Shown here: piece after piece, positions 48,003 through 60,131 of the stretch
How the letters are laid out: every line of letters begins with the position of its first letter
Numbering within the stretch: position 1 is the first letter of the stretch
Origin: Breviolum minutum Mf 1.05b.01
Lineage: Eukaryota; Sar; Dinophyceae; Suessiales; Symbiodiniaceae
DNA: 64,000 bases
Direction of reading: 5' to 3'
NCBI GenBank assembly: GCA_000507305.1
Contig: DF241779.1
Location: 1 to 64,000 of the forward strand
Position numbers and translations under genes: made by a program
Notes under the pieces: model-generated
Seen by the model: the letters and a program-made list of their open reading frames with translations, nothing else
What the model was told of the DNA's origin: nothing
Database searches by the model: none

Positions 48003-49807
48003 ACTGGTCCCAAGGTAACGGCCAGCCTTCCCACGCTTTTCGATGAGTGACATCGTTCGCTTCAGAGAGCCCACATCTTTGATGTTGTGATGATGTTTAT
48101 GCCGAAGCCCCGCCTCGGAAGATCGATCACCTATCAAAGGTCTATCACGAATAAAACATCACCTATCACCACAGGATTTCATCCGCCAGCCCAGGGGCTA
48201 TCTTGTAGTCAACCTCTTGGATCTTGCTGGTCATTTCCATGATATCCTGAAGTCGACGACAAGCCAAATTGGAAACACCTAAAAAGAGTTTTGGATAGTT
48301 TTGGAGGAAACTGAATCTTGTGAACCTTCTGAACCAAGTGTTCTGATACTGGCTGAAAATCGTATATATTTTGTTTCAATATGTTTCAGAATTGGCACGG
48401 TTGCAGCCTTTAGTCTGACCATCAAACATCCCTCCAGCAGCCACACCTTTTCGTGTGCGAAGAAGCCGCCATCTTCCTTCAACTTGGCTGTGAGCCCCTC
48501 CTGAGTAGATATCTCGAAGGGTCCCAAATATAAATGGTTTCTGCAGGTGCAATAGGTCAGCAAGTCATATTTTGCCAGGGCATCTGGAGGGTTTGCCCAC
48601 AAGTCATATCAATTCAATATCAATTCATAATTTTGAGAGGAATGTAAGGTTCCCATGCTTTCTGTTTAAACCTGCCAAAGCCCACGCCTCCTGTGCAATG
48701 TACTGGGCACGCGCCTCCTGCCAACAACTTCCGCAAGACACCCCAAGACGGGCCGGGGATAACAAAACTAGTGACCAGCTAATGTCTCTCCCTTGATTTG
48801 GTGGTTTAATGATAGTTTCAAGCTTCAACAGCTTCACCATGTTTCACTCATGACTCAGACCTCCAGTTCAGCCACCTTTTCATTCAAGGCATCATTCTCC
48901 AATCTCAGGGACAGGGCCTTCCACAGCTCAACAGCTCCAAAGATCCAAAGTGCTGAAACATCAGCTCCATCCCTGGCCTCTCTTCTCAAATTGAAGTAGG
49001 CTGGAGAGTCCTCGCTTTTGACAATTTGATATAATCCTTTCCCGTGTCAGCTATCCTTTACAGATGAGAAGTGACAACTAATGAACCTATTGCTTGGCAA
49101 ACTGTCAAACTGAAGAAAATGGTGGCCTGAACACATCAACTTCATACCAACCCTCTTCCAGATGCATCATCAGCCTTTGTATTTGGCACAAACGGAAATG
49201 TCCATCCATCCCCTCGCAACCCCCTTGTGGCAACCGCTCCTCATCCAGGCGTTCACCTTCCACAAGCGCCTGCTCGACCTCCGTGACCAAATCGGAGACG
49301 CTCATCCTGGGCAAACAGCAGGGTGGGCCAAATAGAATCGCCTTAAACCGTGGCCAAACAGCAAGGGAACCCTTTTCCCAAACTTCCCAGGGCACCATCT
49401 CCGCGGCGGCCGCTTTTTGGGCACATGGGCGACCTGCGGTGATTCAGTGAAATGCGCAGGAGATTATACCAATCATCTGCAAATGGATGGCTTTTCATCT
49501 TGGATTGATAAGATTGAAGCCATGTATGCCATATGCTTACCATAACTGACCATCAATACTCAAGTCAAACAGTCAAACAGTCAAACACGGCCCGAGAGAA
49601 CACAGGCTGCTTTTTCTGCCCCAATCGCTCGGCGGCGTCACGCTGTTCTACAGGATTTGAGTGGCGGCTCTCTTGGCAGCGCCTGGGCCTTGTGTTCACA
49701 AGCCAGGAAAAGGGTCTGTTGAGGTGTCCTAACCGTGTCATTTGAAGAGAAAACCTAGAGACTGAAAATGAAACATGAAAAAGGACCTCAGTCCAAACTT
49801 GCTTCAA
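48003..49807 (-). CDS. Unrecognised coiled-coil-containing exons
   Basis: Coding-like patches: about 49310-49225 (MSVSDLVTEVEQALVEGERL); 49010-48845 (GADVSALWIFGAVELWKALS then LRLENDALNEKVAELEV); 48710-48670 (EARAQYIAQEAWALAG); 48545-48370 (LGPFEISTQEGLTAKLKEDG then FFAHEKVWLLEGCLMVRLKA); 48275-48185 (LQDIMEMTSKIQEVDYKIAP); and 48080-48003 (VGSLKRTMSLIEKRGKAGRY). They lie directly downstream of the ULK4-like kinase exons and could be its C-terminal half or a separate gene. I cannot decide from sequence alone. Confidence 0.4.
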
Positions 49808-49883
49808 TTATCATACCTCCAAAAAATCGCCTCCTTCAACCTCCAGGTCGCAAAAATACCACCAACTATGCTGGCCAAGAGAC

Positions 49884-51944
49884 ATCGTTATCTTCTCCCA
49901 GGCGTTCTCCCCTCCACCAACGGTGGGACCGCAGCTGGGGCCAAGCTATGCGTCGGTGGAGGGGTCGTAGGAGGTCTAAGGTCAGATCCTGCCAGTGATG
50001 TGTTTTTTGGATGGCTGATGCCTTCAGTGAACTTTCACTAAACCTTGGTGTTTTCCATGAAGTTGATGAAAATATTGAAAATATAATATAATATAACGTA
50101 TAAGCAAACTAAACTTTGAAGTACAATAATTGTAGCTGTCAGCTGCATGTAATTTTTTGACTCACTGCCTATCCACCCATCCACATGTTTTGAAGTGCCC
50201 AAACTTTCCAGACCTGGAACTCCGGTGTTGCTCCAGGCATCTTCGGCACCGCGGCTGTTACCACGGCTGTTGCCAACTGTTGAGAGGACACCGAGGTGAA
50301 GGGAGGCGAACCCAAAAAGAGCTCATGCAGCACGCAGCCCAATGACCAAAGGTCGGAGCTGAAGGAATGAACACCTGCCTAGTTTGGGCTGCTTTGCGTT
50401 CGAGACACCATTTTCTACGGGCAAGATAACCGCTCGCAAAAACGTGAATCAATACACCAAGAGGTGTGATCGCTTTCGACATCTGGGACTTCATTGTCTA
50501 TTTAAAGAAAAAGCTTCTCTATAAGCTATATATATTTACAACGATATCATCTAATAATATTTTAATAATATATTTCCCCCATGCACACAACCCGCCTCAG
50601 AAAAGAGTTCTGGTGCCATATATTGCGGCGTGCCACGTCTACTTGGGGCCTGGCTTTCAACTGCTTCCATGCGCAAAGCTTGGCCAAAGTGACTCAGCTT
50701 CAAGATCTCATCTTCGGTGAAGAGAATATTCGACGGCTTCAAATCACAGAAAATGATGCCACCTTGGCATCTGAGCATCCCAACGCTTGACAGCCATCGG
50801 TTCACCGGAAAAAAACCCTTTGAAAAAACGAAGCCGTTGAACCGTTTAACCCAAAAATTTCAACCAACGAACCAAGTTTGTGACCCAAGCGTCGGGAGTG
50901 GAGGTGAAGCAATCCTGCACAAATCTGGCGCCCAAAGACACGTACCTTCGCTGTGTCAAAGGACTGAAATTTGAAAATCTAGGATCTGGTAGTGTCTTCT
51001 AAAACATGCCAACATTAGCTTTCATAGCTCTTGATGGTTTTGGGGTAGTTTGTGCCAGGATGGTTCCATGAAACCTGTACTGCTTGGATGTAAATGATCT
51101 CCCTTTGCCCAACATAAGGTACAGTACCCTCATGTACTTCCATATCCCTAAAGGCCCCCAAAGCTCTTGCATTCTGGCTGCTCTTTCTTCTGGAAGGCGG
51201 CTATCTTGTTTCAACAGACGCAGTAGATCTCCACCAGCGCAGTATTCGAAAATCACCCACAGATGGTTTCGCGTCTCGTAACAATTCACAAATTCAATCA
51301 CATTCCTCAGCTTTTCCAGAGACCAAGATGCCGGTGCATAAAACGGCCAACCATGGTCACGGAACCCAGATATCATATACATGCGTGCTCAGCCCTAAAG
51401 GCAGGCAGCTGGTTTCCCTTTGTATATCCAACCCTGCCTTAATCAACACCTCCCAAAAAGAAGCTTCCAACACCCAGGCCAGCTTGCTTGGACTGAAGTG
51501 GCTCGGATCACTCAGCTGTTTCCCAGTATCACATGACAAGGTTCGCATGGTGTAAACCAGAGAGGAGCTCAACCTCTGTCATGACCTTTTCCCTTCGGCA
51601 TTTCTCGATGCTCTTCACTGCCACAAATTGGATTGTGAACTTCTTCCTTCCCTTGTACACCTGAGCTCACAAGTGTTTCCCATGTCTTGTTTTTGATAAG
51701 GCCAAATTGACCACCAACATATAAACAAAATGGTGCAATGAATGGAGTGAAGACATGCTTATCTTGTGTCAGCGGTGGCTTGTGTTCCTCTCATGCCTCC
51801 AGTTCAACTTCCACCAAGATCAACAGTGTAAAAGTTAAATAAACTTGCAGCCTCAACGGCTCAACCCTCTAACAGTCCTTCCCTCCAAGAAACCTGCGAG
51901 TATTTCCCACGCCCAATCTCTTCGTACAAGTGGTAGTTGTTCAT
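49884..51944 (-). CDS. ULK4-like: ULK4/FUSED-type serine-threonine kinase (probable pseudokinase), N-terminal exons
   Basis: Exons: 51944-51894, 51660-51545, 51305-51182, 50945-50894, 50762-50592, 50374-50214, and 49988 to about 49884; the gene may continue downstream. ATG 51944 gives MNNYHLYEEIGRGKYSQ then VYKGRKKFTIQFVAVK, the start typical of ULK4 (glycine loop, Lys33). Then NVIEFVNCYETRNHLWVIFE and YCAGGDLLRLL (hinge), VFGRQICAGLLHLHSRGIIF, CDLKPSN (Asp121), LKLSHFGQA, GTPQYMAPELF, and SSDLWSLGCVLHELFLGSPP. HRD is FCD and DFG is HFG (His139), so the metal-binding Asp is missing, matching the degenerate status of ULK4-type kinases. ULK4 homologues act in cilia and microtubule organisation. 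Donors: GT, GA, GC, GA, GT, GT; acceptors AG|G. Confidence 0.88.
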
Positions 51945-52171
51945 CTACCAAAAAATATCAGCAAGGTCTGGCTCCATATCCCCTGGAGCCAGTCCCCCCT
52001 TGAACCCGCCAATAGCTGCAGGATCGCCTTGTCACTATCTTTGGTGCTGCTTTTTACTCAAAAAAACTCCTCTTCCCAAAGAGCCCCTGCCCAAAAAATC
52101 AGGAGAGACGGCGAGACGGGAAAAAAAATAATCAAAGTACTACTTAAATGTGTTATGAATCATGAATTACT

Positions 52172-53361
52172 TCAAATTTTTTGAAATCATAGCCCTCTCC
52201 AACAAGCCGTTTCAGTAAACTAATATACCCCCCACTTCCTGATCCTCCGGGCTCTCGCGCCTCTCTTTCTTGCTCATCCTCCGGCATGATCTCAGCAAAG
52301 CCTCGCCTGTGACCAAACCATCTCCCACGAGGTAGATCCGAACACCATGGAAACCACCAGTGTTACTGCAACACTCCCAACAAATCCCTACAAATCCAAT
52401 GTGGCATTTCTATGAAACAGTCCAGGGTCTCTTGGACTCTTAGACCATTTCACTGATAACCCTTGCACTTCATGAAAAATTCTCAATCTTCCTCCATCCC
52501 TATTTCACAACCTTTGCAAGCTCACCTGGAAAGACACAGCCATTGTCTCTGCGCAGTCTGTGTAGATCTTGAGGCCTTACAGCCAAAAGTTCCATTCCAG
52601 CATCGATAGGATAACATGGAATAAGATGCAAAACACATGAGCCATCAAAAAAATCCTCAACCTTTTCATTATACTGGTTGGTTTTTTGGGATCCTTATAA
52701 TGGTTTATTAAAATTCCCACATAGCTGGGTAGTATCATCCCCTATGTACCCAGCTCCATCCCCAATGCTCTCACATCCAAGGTGCACAGGCTGAGAGCGG
52801 ACGTAGGAAACGGACGGCCGTGGACAACATCACGTCGGAACAAAACGAGGTCGAAACCGAAGGAAGCTTTTGGGAGGTTTGGAATTACAGGTGTCATTCA
52901 AATGTGAGCTGCCTTTTTGGGGATGAGCTGGGCACAAGCTTCAACACATTTCTCTGAAGCTTCCATATCTTCAGATATCAAACTATCAAGCCATTATGCT
53001 GCACTTCATGCTGCTGCTTAAGGTGGCTTCGATACATAGCTAGGCTGACTCAGAGAGAAGTTTGCTAGACATTGCTAGGCCCATTTGATCTGCCAAAATT
53101 CTGCAACACAGCAACTCAAGCATCCAAAGTGAACATACTTTATCAAATTATTATCAACTGAACGGCATCACGTCCTTTCAAAGCTTGTATGTCCATTTTC
53201 CTTCCTCCTTTGCGCGGCGACAGGTGCGTGCAAGCGCATGCGGGTGAGTCTGAGTGCAGGGATACATGTACAAAACAGCCGCAGCCAGGGCGACTGGATA
53301 GCATGCCACCTCCTTGGCCTCCCTTTGCTGGCAATGGTTTTCTGTGAAGTTTTGAGGCCAT
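52172..53361 (-). CDS. Unrecognised gene, candidate N terminus and internal exons
   Basis: A plausible start is ATG 53361 (MASKLHRKPLPAKGGQGGGM, with a Cys/Pro-rich continuation to about 53150). Further patches are about 52860-52775 (FDLVLFRRDVVHGRPFPTSA), 52605-52527 before a GTGAGC donor (MELLAVRPQDLHRLRRDNGC), and 52360-52172. The last is open in two frames: GVRIYLVGDGLVTGEALLRS, or MPEDEQEREAREPGGSGSGG followed by YISLLKRLVGEGYDFKKFE. No family recognised. Confidence 0.4.
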
Positions 53362-53750
53362 GTTTTAGTCAGCGGATACTGGGCTCAGTCTCCAATTCTT
53401 AGCTCCAGTGATCCACTGCCGACATGCAATCCCGCCCTTTGCCAACACAGCCTGTGCACAGATCTGGCTGCTGCTGGCTTTTGATGTGCTCAGGGTTGCA
53501 ATGGGTAAGGAAGAATCAATCCAATTTGATTCTCCGGCAGAAGAACTATAATCATAATGAGCGGAGACCAGTTGACCCTGCTGTCAGTCTCCTTTTCAAG
53601 CAGTTTTCATTACCAGGTATGAACATAAGAGCAGCCAAATGGTATCTTCCATACTTCGTTCATGTATTCCTGGTATTATTCATGGTAACACCAACACATG
53701 GAAACATCAAGCCCCTGGGCTGGGCTTCAACTGGCCATCGCTCTCCCAGC

Positions 53751-54626
53751 TCAGCGTCTTCGTGAGCGCGAGCGACGTCCTCAGGTGCCCAAAAAACATC
53801 GTGGTCTTTGAAAATGTGTTTTCCATTGGATCTATCCCCTAACACCATTGGATCTCCCCTAACCGTCACTACCAAACATAATTACATTTCTATCGGAAAT
53901 AAACCTTCATTTGTGACTTTTGCTGGGTAGATCCAAGCTTTCCGTATCAGGTTCTCAAAAGACCACATCCACTGGGACACCCAGCGTGAACGAGATCGGG
54001 AGCGACCTCATGGACCAGGCGGAAAAACTGGAAGGGAAACTCTTTCTATACGGACACACTTACAGTAGATGTACAATATCAATTGCAGTATATAATATCA
54101 ACTACTAGGGACCATATTATACCAGCATATAGTCTAGTCAGTCATGTAGTCGCAAAGGTCAAGTTATGACCATGTTCTGCTTGACAGTGCACAGCAGCAC
54201 AACGAGCATCACGTGCCATGCTGAGGATCCCCACGGTCGCGATCACGATCACGGTCGCGTTCTCGGCCACGGTGACGATCTGCCCACAATCGATCGGGAG
54301 CAAGGTGGCGACATTTTTCGGACACATCATTATTGCAAGGAAATCCAAATCTGACAGGATTTCTGATGTGTCCCCATAAATCCATCACATATCACAGACA
54401 GGACTGGCACTACTGCTATGCCGGGATATGAAGGGCACAACGCCTAAGGATGTGATATTCACTCACTTCCCATACTCCTTCAACATCTGAATCACATCTT
54501 CCAACTGTAGCTATGGCCTCGGGACCGGTCACGATCATCGTCCTTGTCCTTGGCTTTTTCATCCTTGTCCTTGTGCTCTTCGGGAACATCCCCTCCAGCC
54601 ATCAGCCGCCCAAACATCGTTCGGAC
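53751..54626 (-). CDS. RS/RD-rich C terminus of an SR-type (splicing-related) protein
   Basis: Four 3' exons resolve exactly: 54626-54518 (109 nt), 54279-54217 (63 nt), 54006-53986 (21 nt) and 53779-53751 (29 nt, with stop). Spliced, they encode VRTMFGRLMAGGDVPEEHKD, a Lys/Asp stretch (KDKDEKAKDKDDD), then RDRSRDRHRGRERDRDRDRD and finally RSRSRSRRRSRSRRR before the stop. Alternating Arg-Ser and Arg-Asp dipeptides are the hallmark of SR and SR-related splicing proteins. All three introns use GC donors. The unspliced frames stop or lose the repeat, so the RS tail itself supports the splicing. Upstream exons are expected above 54626 (for example VYLESARKPSDAAACLH at about 55100-55050), but were not joined with confidence. 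Confidence 0.8.
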
Positions 54627-57479
54627 CTGGGTTGGCGATGCCAAAAGGCACATGGCCACATGGCAGTTGAGAAAAATGCCTATGGCAATGTACCAACAAG
54701 AATCATGACTTGAGACTTTAGGACAATCACATGAAGATAATTCCAGTGTGACAATACTGAATCACATATGCCCATACATTTAATGCCTATTATTTAGGGA
54801 ACTCACAGGCCCATGTCACTCTGGCATTGAAAAGATTTGACTCTCAAAAGTACACATCACAACAGGAGCAAATGCTCAAAAATATGCAAAACCAACACTC
54901 ATCTCGACCGACTACTTTGGAGGATCTGTGCCTTTACATGTTTTTTTACTTGTCATCAACAAACTGACCGCTTCTGCCAAAGAAAAAGGTGAAGGCCTTG
55001 GACCTGGCGGAAGTCTCCAAAGGCTCCTGTGAAGTCAATTATGCAGACAGGCGGCTGCATCGGAAGGTTTGCGAGCAGACTCAAGGTAGACCTTGAGCTG
55101 AGTTCACATGTCAAAATGTTCCACCAAAGCCAGGTGCTTCCACTAAAGAGGGGGAGGTGAGGGGCCGGAGGTTTCAACTGGGAAGTTTTAAAGGATTTCG
55201 TTGTGGGGACCCTACTGCCAGCACACAGCTGGTCACAACAGTTGGAAACGACATCTTAGGGCCCACAAATCGACTTAGACGAGCGCTGTCACTGGACCTG
55301 TGGCTGACAGGTCTCCCATCCCCACAGGCGACGCACCACATCCCACATCAGCGATGGGATGGGTCATTCATCGGCGATCATGCAACAGCCCCAGCCAACT
55401 TGGGGAAGCTGGCATGATCTCTCTTAAAGCTATAGACTTATACAAGGTAGTATTACTATTGGTCCAATGAAGTCAAAACTGAACTTGCGTGCCCCAAGTT
55501 GATAGCACAGTACCCGACCCATGTGGCTACTTATCACCCACCAGCATCCCATCGGCTCATATTGGATCTCCAAATCCAACCACACACACCCTGTGGTGAA
55601 GTTTCTCCACCCCCAAGCAACTTCACCAGCATTCCAAAGAGGCCAAGTGCGCCAAGACTTGACCCATCTCTACCCGGCCTCCAATCTGCCCAGCACACGG
55701 GAGCTGTCATCTGCACGCTGCAAGACAATCTGAACCTTATTTCACGGGTCCAATTGTGCACAAAATACAGCGTATCTGATGACATTACATTCATGGTTCA
55801 TCAAAAACGTATGTTGAGATATGTTGAGATCAAGAAGTCTTCCAAGAAGAAAAAAAACTATAGAATCTAGCTTTTCCCTCATGCAATCGGAGTTACAGCA
55901 CCCTCACGGGAAAAAAAAAGCAAAGGTTCCATCGATAAAACAGCTCAATTCAAACCCCCCCTTGGGCCAACACGAGCTTTCGTCTGGCTTCATCATCCAA
56001 CTTGAATTTCTTCATGACATCCTCTGCCTGATGTTGCCATCAAAACATTACCAGGAATATCTTTTTTGGGATATGCAATCCATGCGGTCCTGGCCTCACC
56101 CATGTCTGGCAAGTCCTCCAACTTACCCTCTAAGATTTGATGCGCCAGGTTGACGGCCTCCATACGAAGTCAACGAAAAATCTTAGAAATCATCTCTGTC
56201 CTTGGGGATTAAGATTCCCCTGTAGCTAAGCATCTGGCTGTTTCGGATTTGTTCTGAGTGTGCTCCAAGATCTTTTCCAGTCGCACTACATCCTGACCTT
56301 AGGGACGTTCAAGCTGCATACAGCTGCCGAGTGACTCATCGGCAGCTACGGTCCAGCTGCCCAATTTTCAAAAATACTTAGGTCTCAACCCTTCTTGGTG
56401 CCTCTGTTGGACACCATCTGGCCAGATCCAGCAGTTTGCAATGGGACATTTTTGAACTTCAGCCAAGCAAGGTCTCCTAGTTCTCTTGAATCCCCTGGAA
56501 CTACCCAAAAGATTGATGGGAGTGAGCATGAATTCCTTAGATCCCTCTTTGACCTGACATCATTAAGTGTTTCAAGGCCTTCATGAACAACCAGCCAACA
56601 CATCACAAGCCTTGCCTCGTTCAGCCTGTTTTTGGCTTCCTTGGTACATCCCGCAAACTTTTTTCACGTCAAAAATGGGCCCGGAAAACTACCACCTGAG
56701 ACGCTGACATGTGTCAGGTTCCATTCCTGGGCAAGGGCCTCCACCTGGCAATCTCAGTATATATACCAGAACAATTCAATTGTCACCAGCGGGAATCCCA
56801 ACGTTACAACCTTCCATTCACATGAACTCCCCCAAACCCAGGCAACTTTTGGTCCAAAATATACCAAGAAAAAGCTGCCATAAGCCAGCAAAACAGACTT
56901 TTCGTTGCGGAGATGGGTGAAAACTTAGAGATGGGTGAAACCACGAAATGCCACGAAAGGCCACGAAATAGACAAAATCTCTCGGCTTCTCTCAGGCAGC
57001 ACATTGGCGAATCTTGGGGGGGGGCCATCCCTTGACCTGAGTAACGAATTGCAGGGTCAGGATCAAATTGACACCAAGGCAATGTCAAGCATAGTGTGCG
57101 CATCCCAGTGCTGCAAAGTGTTTGGAAAAATTGTGAAGAATTTGAATAGATCGGAATTCATCATGATGATTTCTTCTCTCCTCACTACCCGCCTTTTTCT
57201 TCAAATCTCTGCGACTTGCTTTTGCAAGCAGCTCTGGATTTCTCTGATGATGGATCATCCAAGGCATAGCATCTTGAAACGAAAACACCGGAACTATGGC
57301 ACGAAAATTGAAACAGGGCTTGAAGTCCATTACATTGCATTTGATGCTGTCAAAAAACCATTTGAGAAGGCTGACAGGGCTGACATCAAGCATTGTGGCA
57401 ATTCAAACTGTCTCACGGTCACGTCATGTTCAAAGATATTTAAACATCTCTATGGATGGACGCAGCTTCCATCCATAGC
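54627..57479 (-). other. Region of scattered minus-strand exons, gene not resolved
   Basis: Coding-like patches: about 55340-55290 (MWDVVRRLWGWETCQPQ), 56163-56095 (EAVNLAHQILEGKLEDLPDM), 56300-56230 after AAG/CAGG (DVVRLEKILEHTQNKSETAR), 56600-56400 (DLAWLKFKNVPLQTAGSGQM) and 57275-57190 (DDPSSEKSRAACKSKSQRFE). They could be 5' exons of the SR-type gene plus one more gene. No domain is recognisable. Confidence 0.35.
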
Positions 57480-59338
57480 TCATCTGCAGCACTCCTCATC
57501 TGAACTGTCTTCACTCTCAGAGTCTGAAATCTCCTGGTGTGTTAGTTGAGGTCATATGGATAATTGAAAGTTGTGAAAGCGATATGCAAAGTTGTTTGAA
57601 AGGAATGAAACTTTCCTTACTTTTTGTTTGAAGGGTCAAATTGATGTTCAAGACTATGCAAGAGAGTGAGAGCGGTGAGCAAACACAGCAAATGACTGAA
57701 AAATATATAACTTATAACTATGACAGTATAACAACAGGATGAAAAACATGGGCAATTGAATCTGGTCAGAGCGCATAGTGAAAACTTGTAGAAATGTATC
57801 AGATGAAAATATGATGCTGAAGGACTGAAGGAAGTCAGTGGCTTGTGAACAGCGAACATTGTCTAAATTCCAAATGAATCGAAATGATGCAATGTTCCAA
57901 TCTCTGGCCGTTGGTGGTTTATTCTTGTGACAATACCTGAAAATTGAAATGGCAGAGTTGCTTTACCTGAGGCATATTTGTGGAGGTAAACATACAGCTT
58001 ATTGTAGCTCCTGCGGTTCCATGCATAGAAAGGGTGAACAAAAATACAGGATAAGCACCGTGATTGAGTTTCTTTATAGTTGACGACCCTACTTTGATAT
58101 ATGATATACCACATACGGATAGGAAGATATACATTATACACATATATAAATGGAAATTTTGCATTTGTTCATATATCATATATGTACTGCATGTGTCATG
58201 ACCATGTTGTGGTCATACTTTCAAACATCATGAGTTCTAACGAAGTGCAACCAAGGAGTGGCTGACGGATCAATGAAGAAAAGGAGTCCATCCGAACAAA
58301 TCGCCGTATAACAAAACCATACCAAAACAAAACTGTAAAGTACTCTGTTTGAATGCTACATCACGAGAATCCGACAATCAAGACTTGCTCCAAATTCATG
58401 AGTACATCTTCACATTGAACTTTCTGTTCCACACCATCACCCAGTGAATTCTCCTCTGGAGGCGGATACAAGGATGCCAAGTCTTCAGCTTGATTCACAA
58501 TCTCCTTATCATCTGGAAGCGGCAAACGATTGGGCCTATACTTCAAGGTCAAAATATCTCTCACGAAAGGGTCGCAAATCTTATGGCAATGACCAGGGTG
58601 CCATTGAACCTCTGCAATATGCCGTTCTGATTCTGGCTTGGGAAAGAGACTGAAGGCCAGAGGGTCGTCACGTGTCAAGTGCACCTCGAAGCATGGGCGA
58701 TGTTTGCCCACAAGCCATCTCCAAGGGCTCAGGGCAAGGGGCCCTGGTGAATTGAAAGCTGCACCCTCTGCATCCATGTAGCTTGCCGTGGCTTCCGCAA
58801 TCAAACCTCCAAGAGAATGTCCAGTGATGTAAATATCATGCTGCGGCAGCTTAGCGCGACACTTGGTAAGATAGCTGCAGGCCTCCTTTACAGCATGCTT
58901 GATCTTTCGGCGAAACAATGGAGATCCCACTGACACATCTTGCCTGACACCCTTCAGGGTGGACGTGCCTCTGAATGCAACAATGGCAATTTTGAGCTTG
59001 CGTCCCTCGGGGATGTAAAGCCCAGCCTGCACAGTTTCCTCTGAATGCATTGTTTCGCAAATCTGATCGATGACAACCCAACCCTCTCCGTCCAAAGGGG
59101 GATCTAACTGTCCCCAGTCTGAACCTTGAGTGTCATAAAGGCCAGTGCCATAACACAGTCGTGCACATGCACCCAAGGCATACAACAAATCATCCCTGGA
59201 ACCCAATTTATTCTCCTCTGGCAAATCTTCACATGTCCCTCCACCACAGCACTCTCCACGGTACATGAAACATGTGGGATAGGAGCAAGTCTCAAAAATG
59301 GAGCGTGTGCAGCCAATGGTGTTCCAGAAATTGGGCAT
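57480..59338 (-). CDS. Class 3 lipase-like protein, copy 1
   Basis: Two exons: 59338-58454 (885 nt, 295 codons) and 57533-57480 (17 codons plus stop), 312 residues. Lipase_3 features are a Cys-rich N terminus (GCTRSIFETCSYPTC), IVAFRGTST (oxyanion strand), nucleophile elbow ITGHSLGGLIAEA, an Asp in TRDDPLAFSLFPKP and a His in WHPGHCHKICDPF. These proteins hydrolyse acyl esters of lipids. There is no obvious signal peptide. The terminal exon is an acidic Ser-rich tail ending in CCR (EISDSESEDSSDEECCR), reached through a GA donor (58453-58452) and a CCAG|G acceptor. The unspliced frame would instead run to a stop at 58361. It is a tandem paralogue of the gene at 59687-61361; the two reading frames are separated by 348 bp. 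Confidence 0.85.
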
Positions 59339-59686
59339 GCCGCCCAAACATCATCAACTCCGACCAATCAAATGAGCCGGGCTTGAACCAAACAAACCAT
59401 GAAGGGACTTACAGCACTGCTTCGGTCTGACTAGGAATTTATGTCACAAGCTGCAAAGTGACTCTGTTCTGACTCTTTGATTGGGGAAACCATGGGAAAC
59501 CGGGAAACCTAACAAATGGCTACAGCTTTCAATTGACCTCTTACAAGTCCCACTTCCAGTTTGCCTACCCCACCCTGTTGAACGTGCGCTTGTTTTCTGC
59601 CTAAACGGGCCTATGAAGTCTATTGAAGTGAAACAACTCGCTGGGAAACTTTTTGCTTCCTGGAAACACGACATGAGCAGCAGGCA

Positions 59687-59868
59687 TCACCAGCAGCAAG
59701 TGCCGTCATCAGAGTGGTCCGAGCTGGCCTCCTCACTCTCCGACTCCGAAAAGTCCTGAATTGCGACATTGCTGCTGTTGTGTTGTTGTCTAATCCACAA
59801 CATCAACAACAACAACAACAACAACAACAACAACCACAACACAACCACAACCACAACACACACACAAC

Positions 59869-59929
<61 letters not shown>

Positions 59930-59935
59930 CAACAC

Positions 59936-59971
<36 letters not shown>

Positions 59972-59972
59972 N

Positions 59973-60003
<31 letters not shown>

Positions 60004-60097
60004 AACAACAACAACAACAACAACCACCACAACCACAACCACAACCACAACCACAACCACAACCACAACAACAACAACAACAACCACAACCACAACC

Positions 60098-60131
<34 letters not shown>

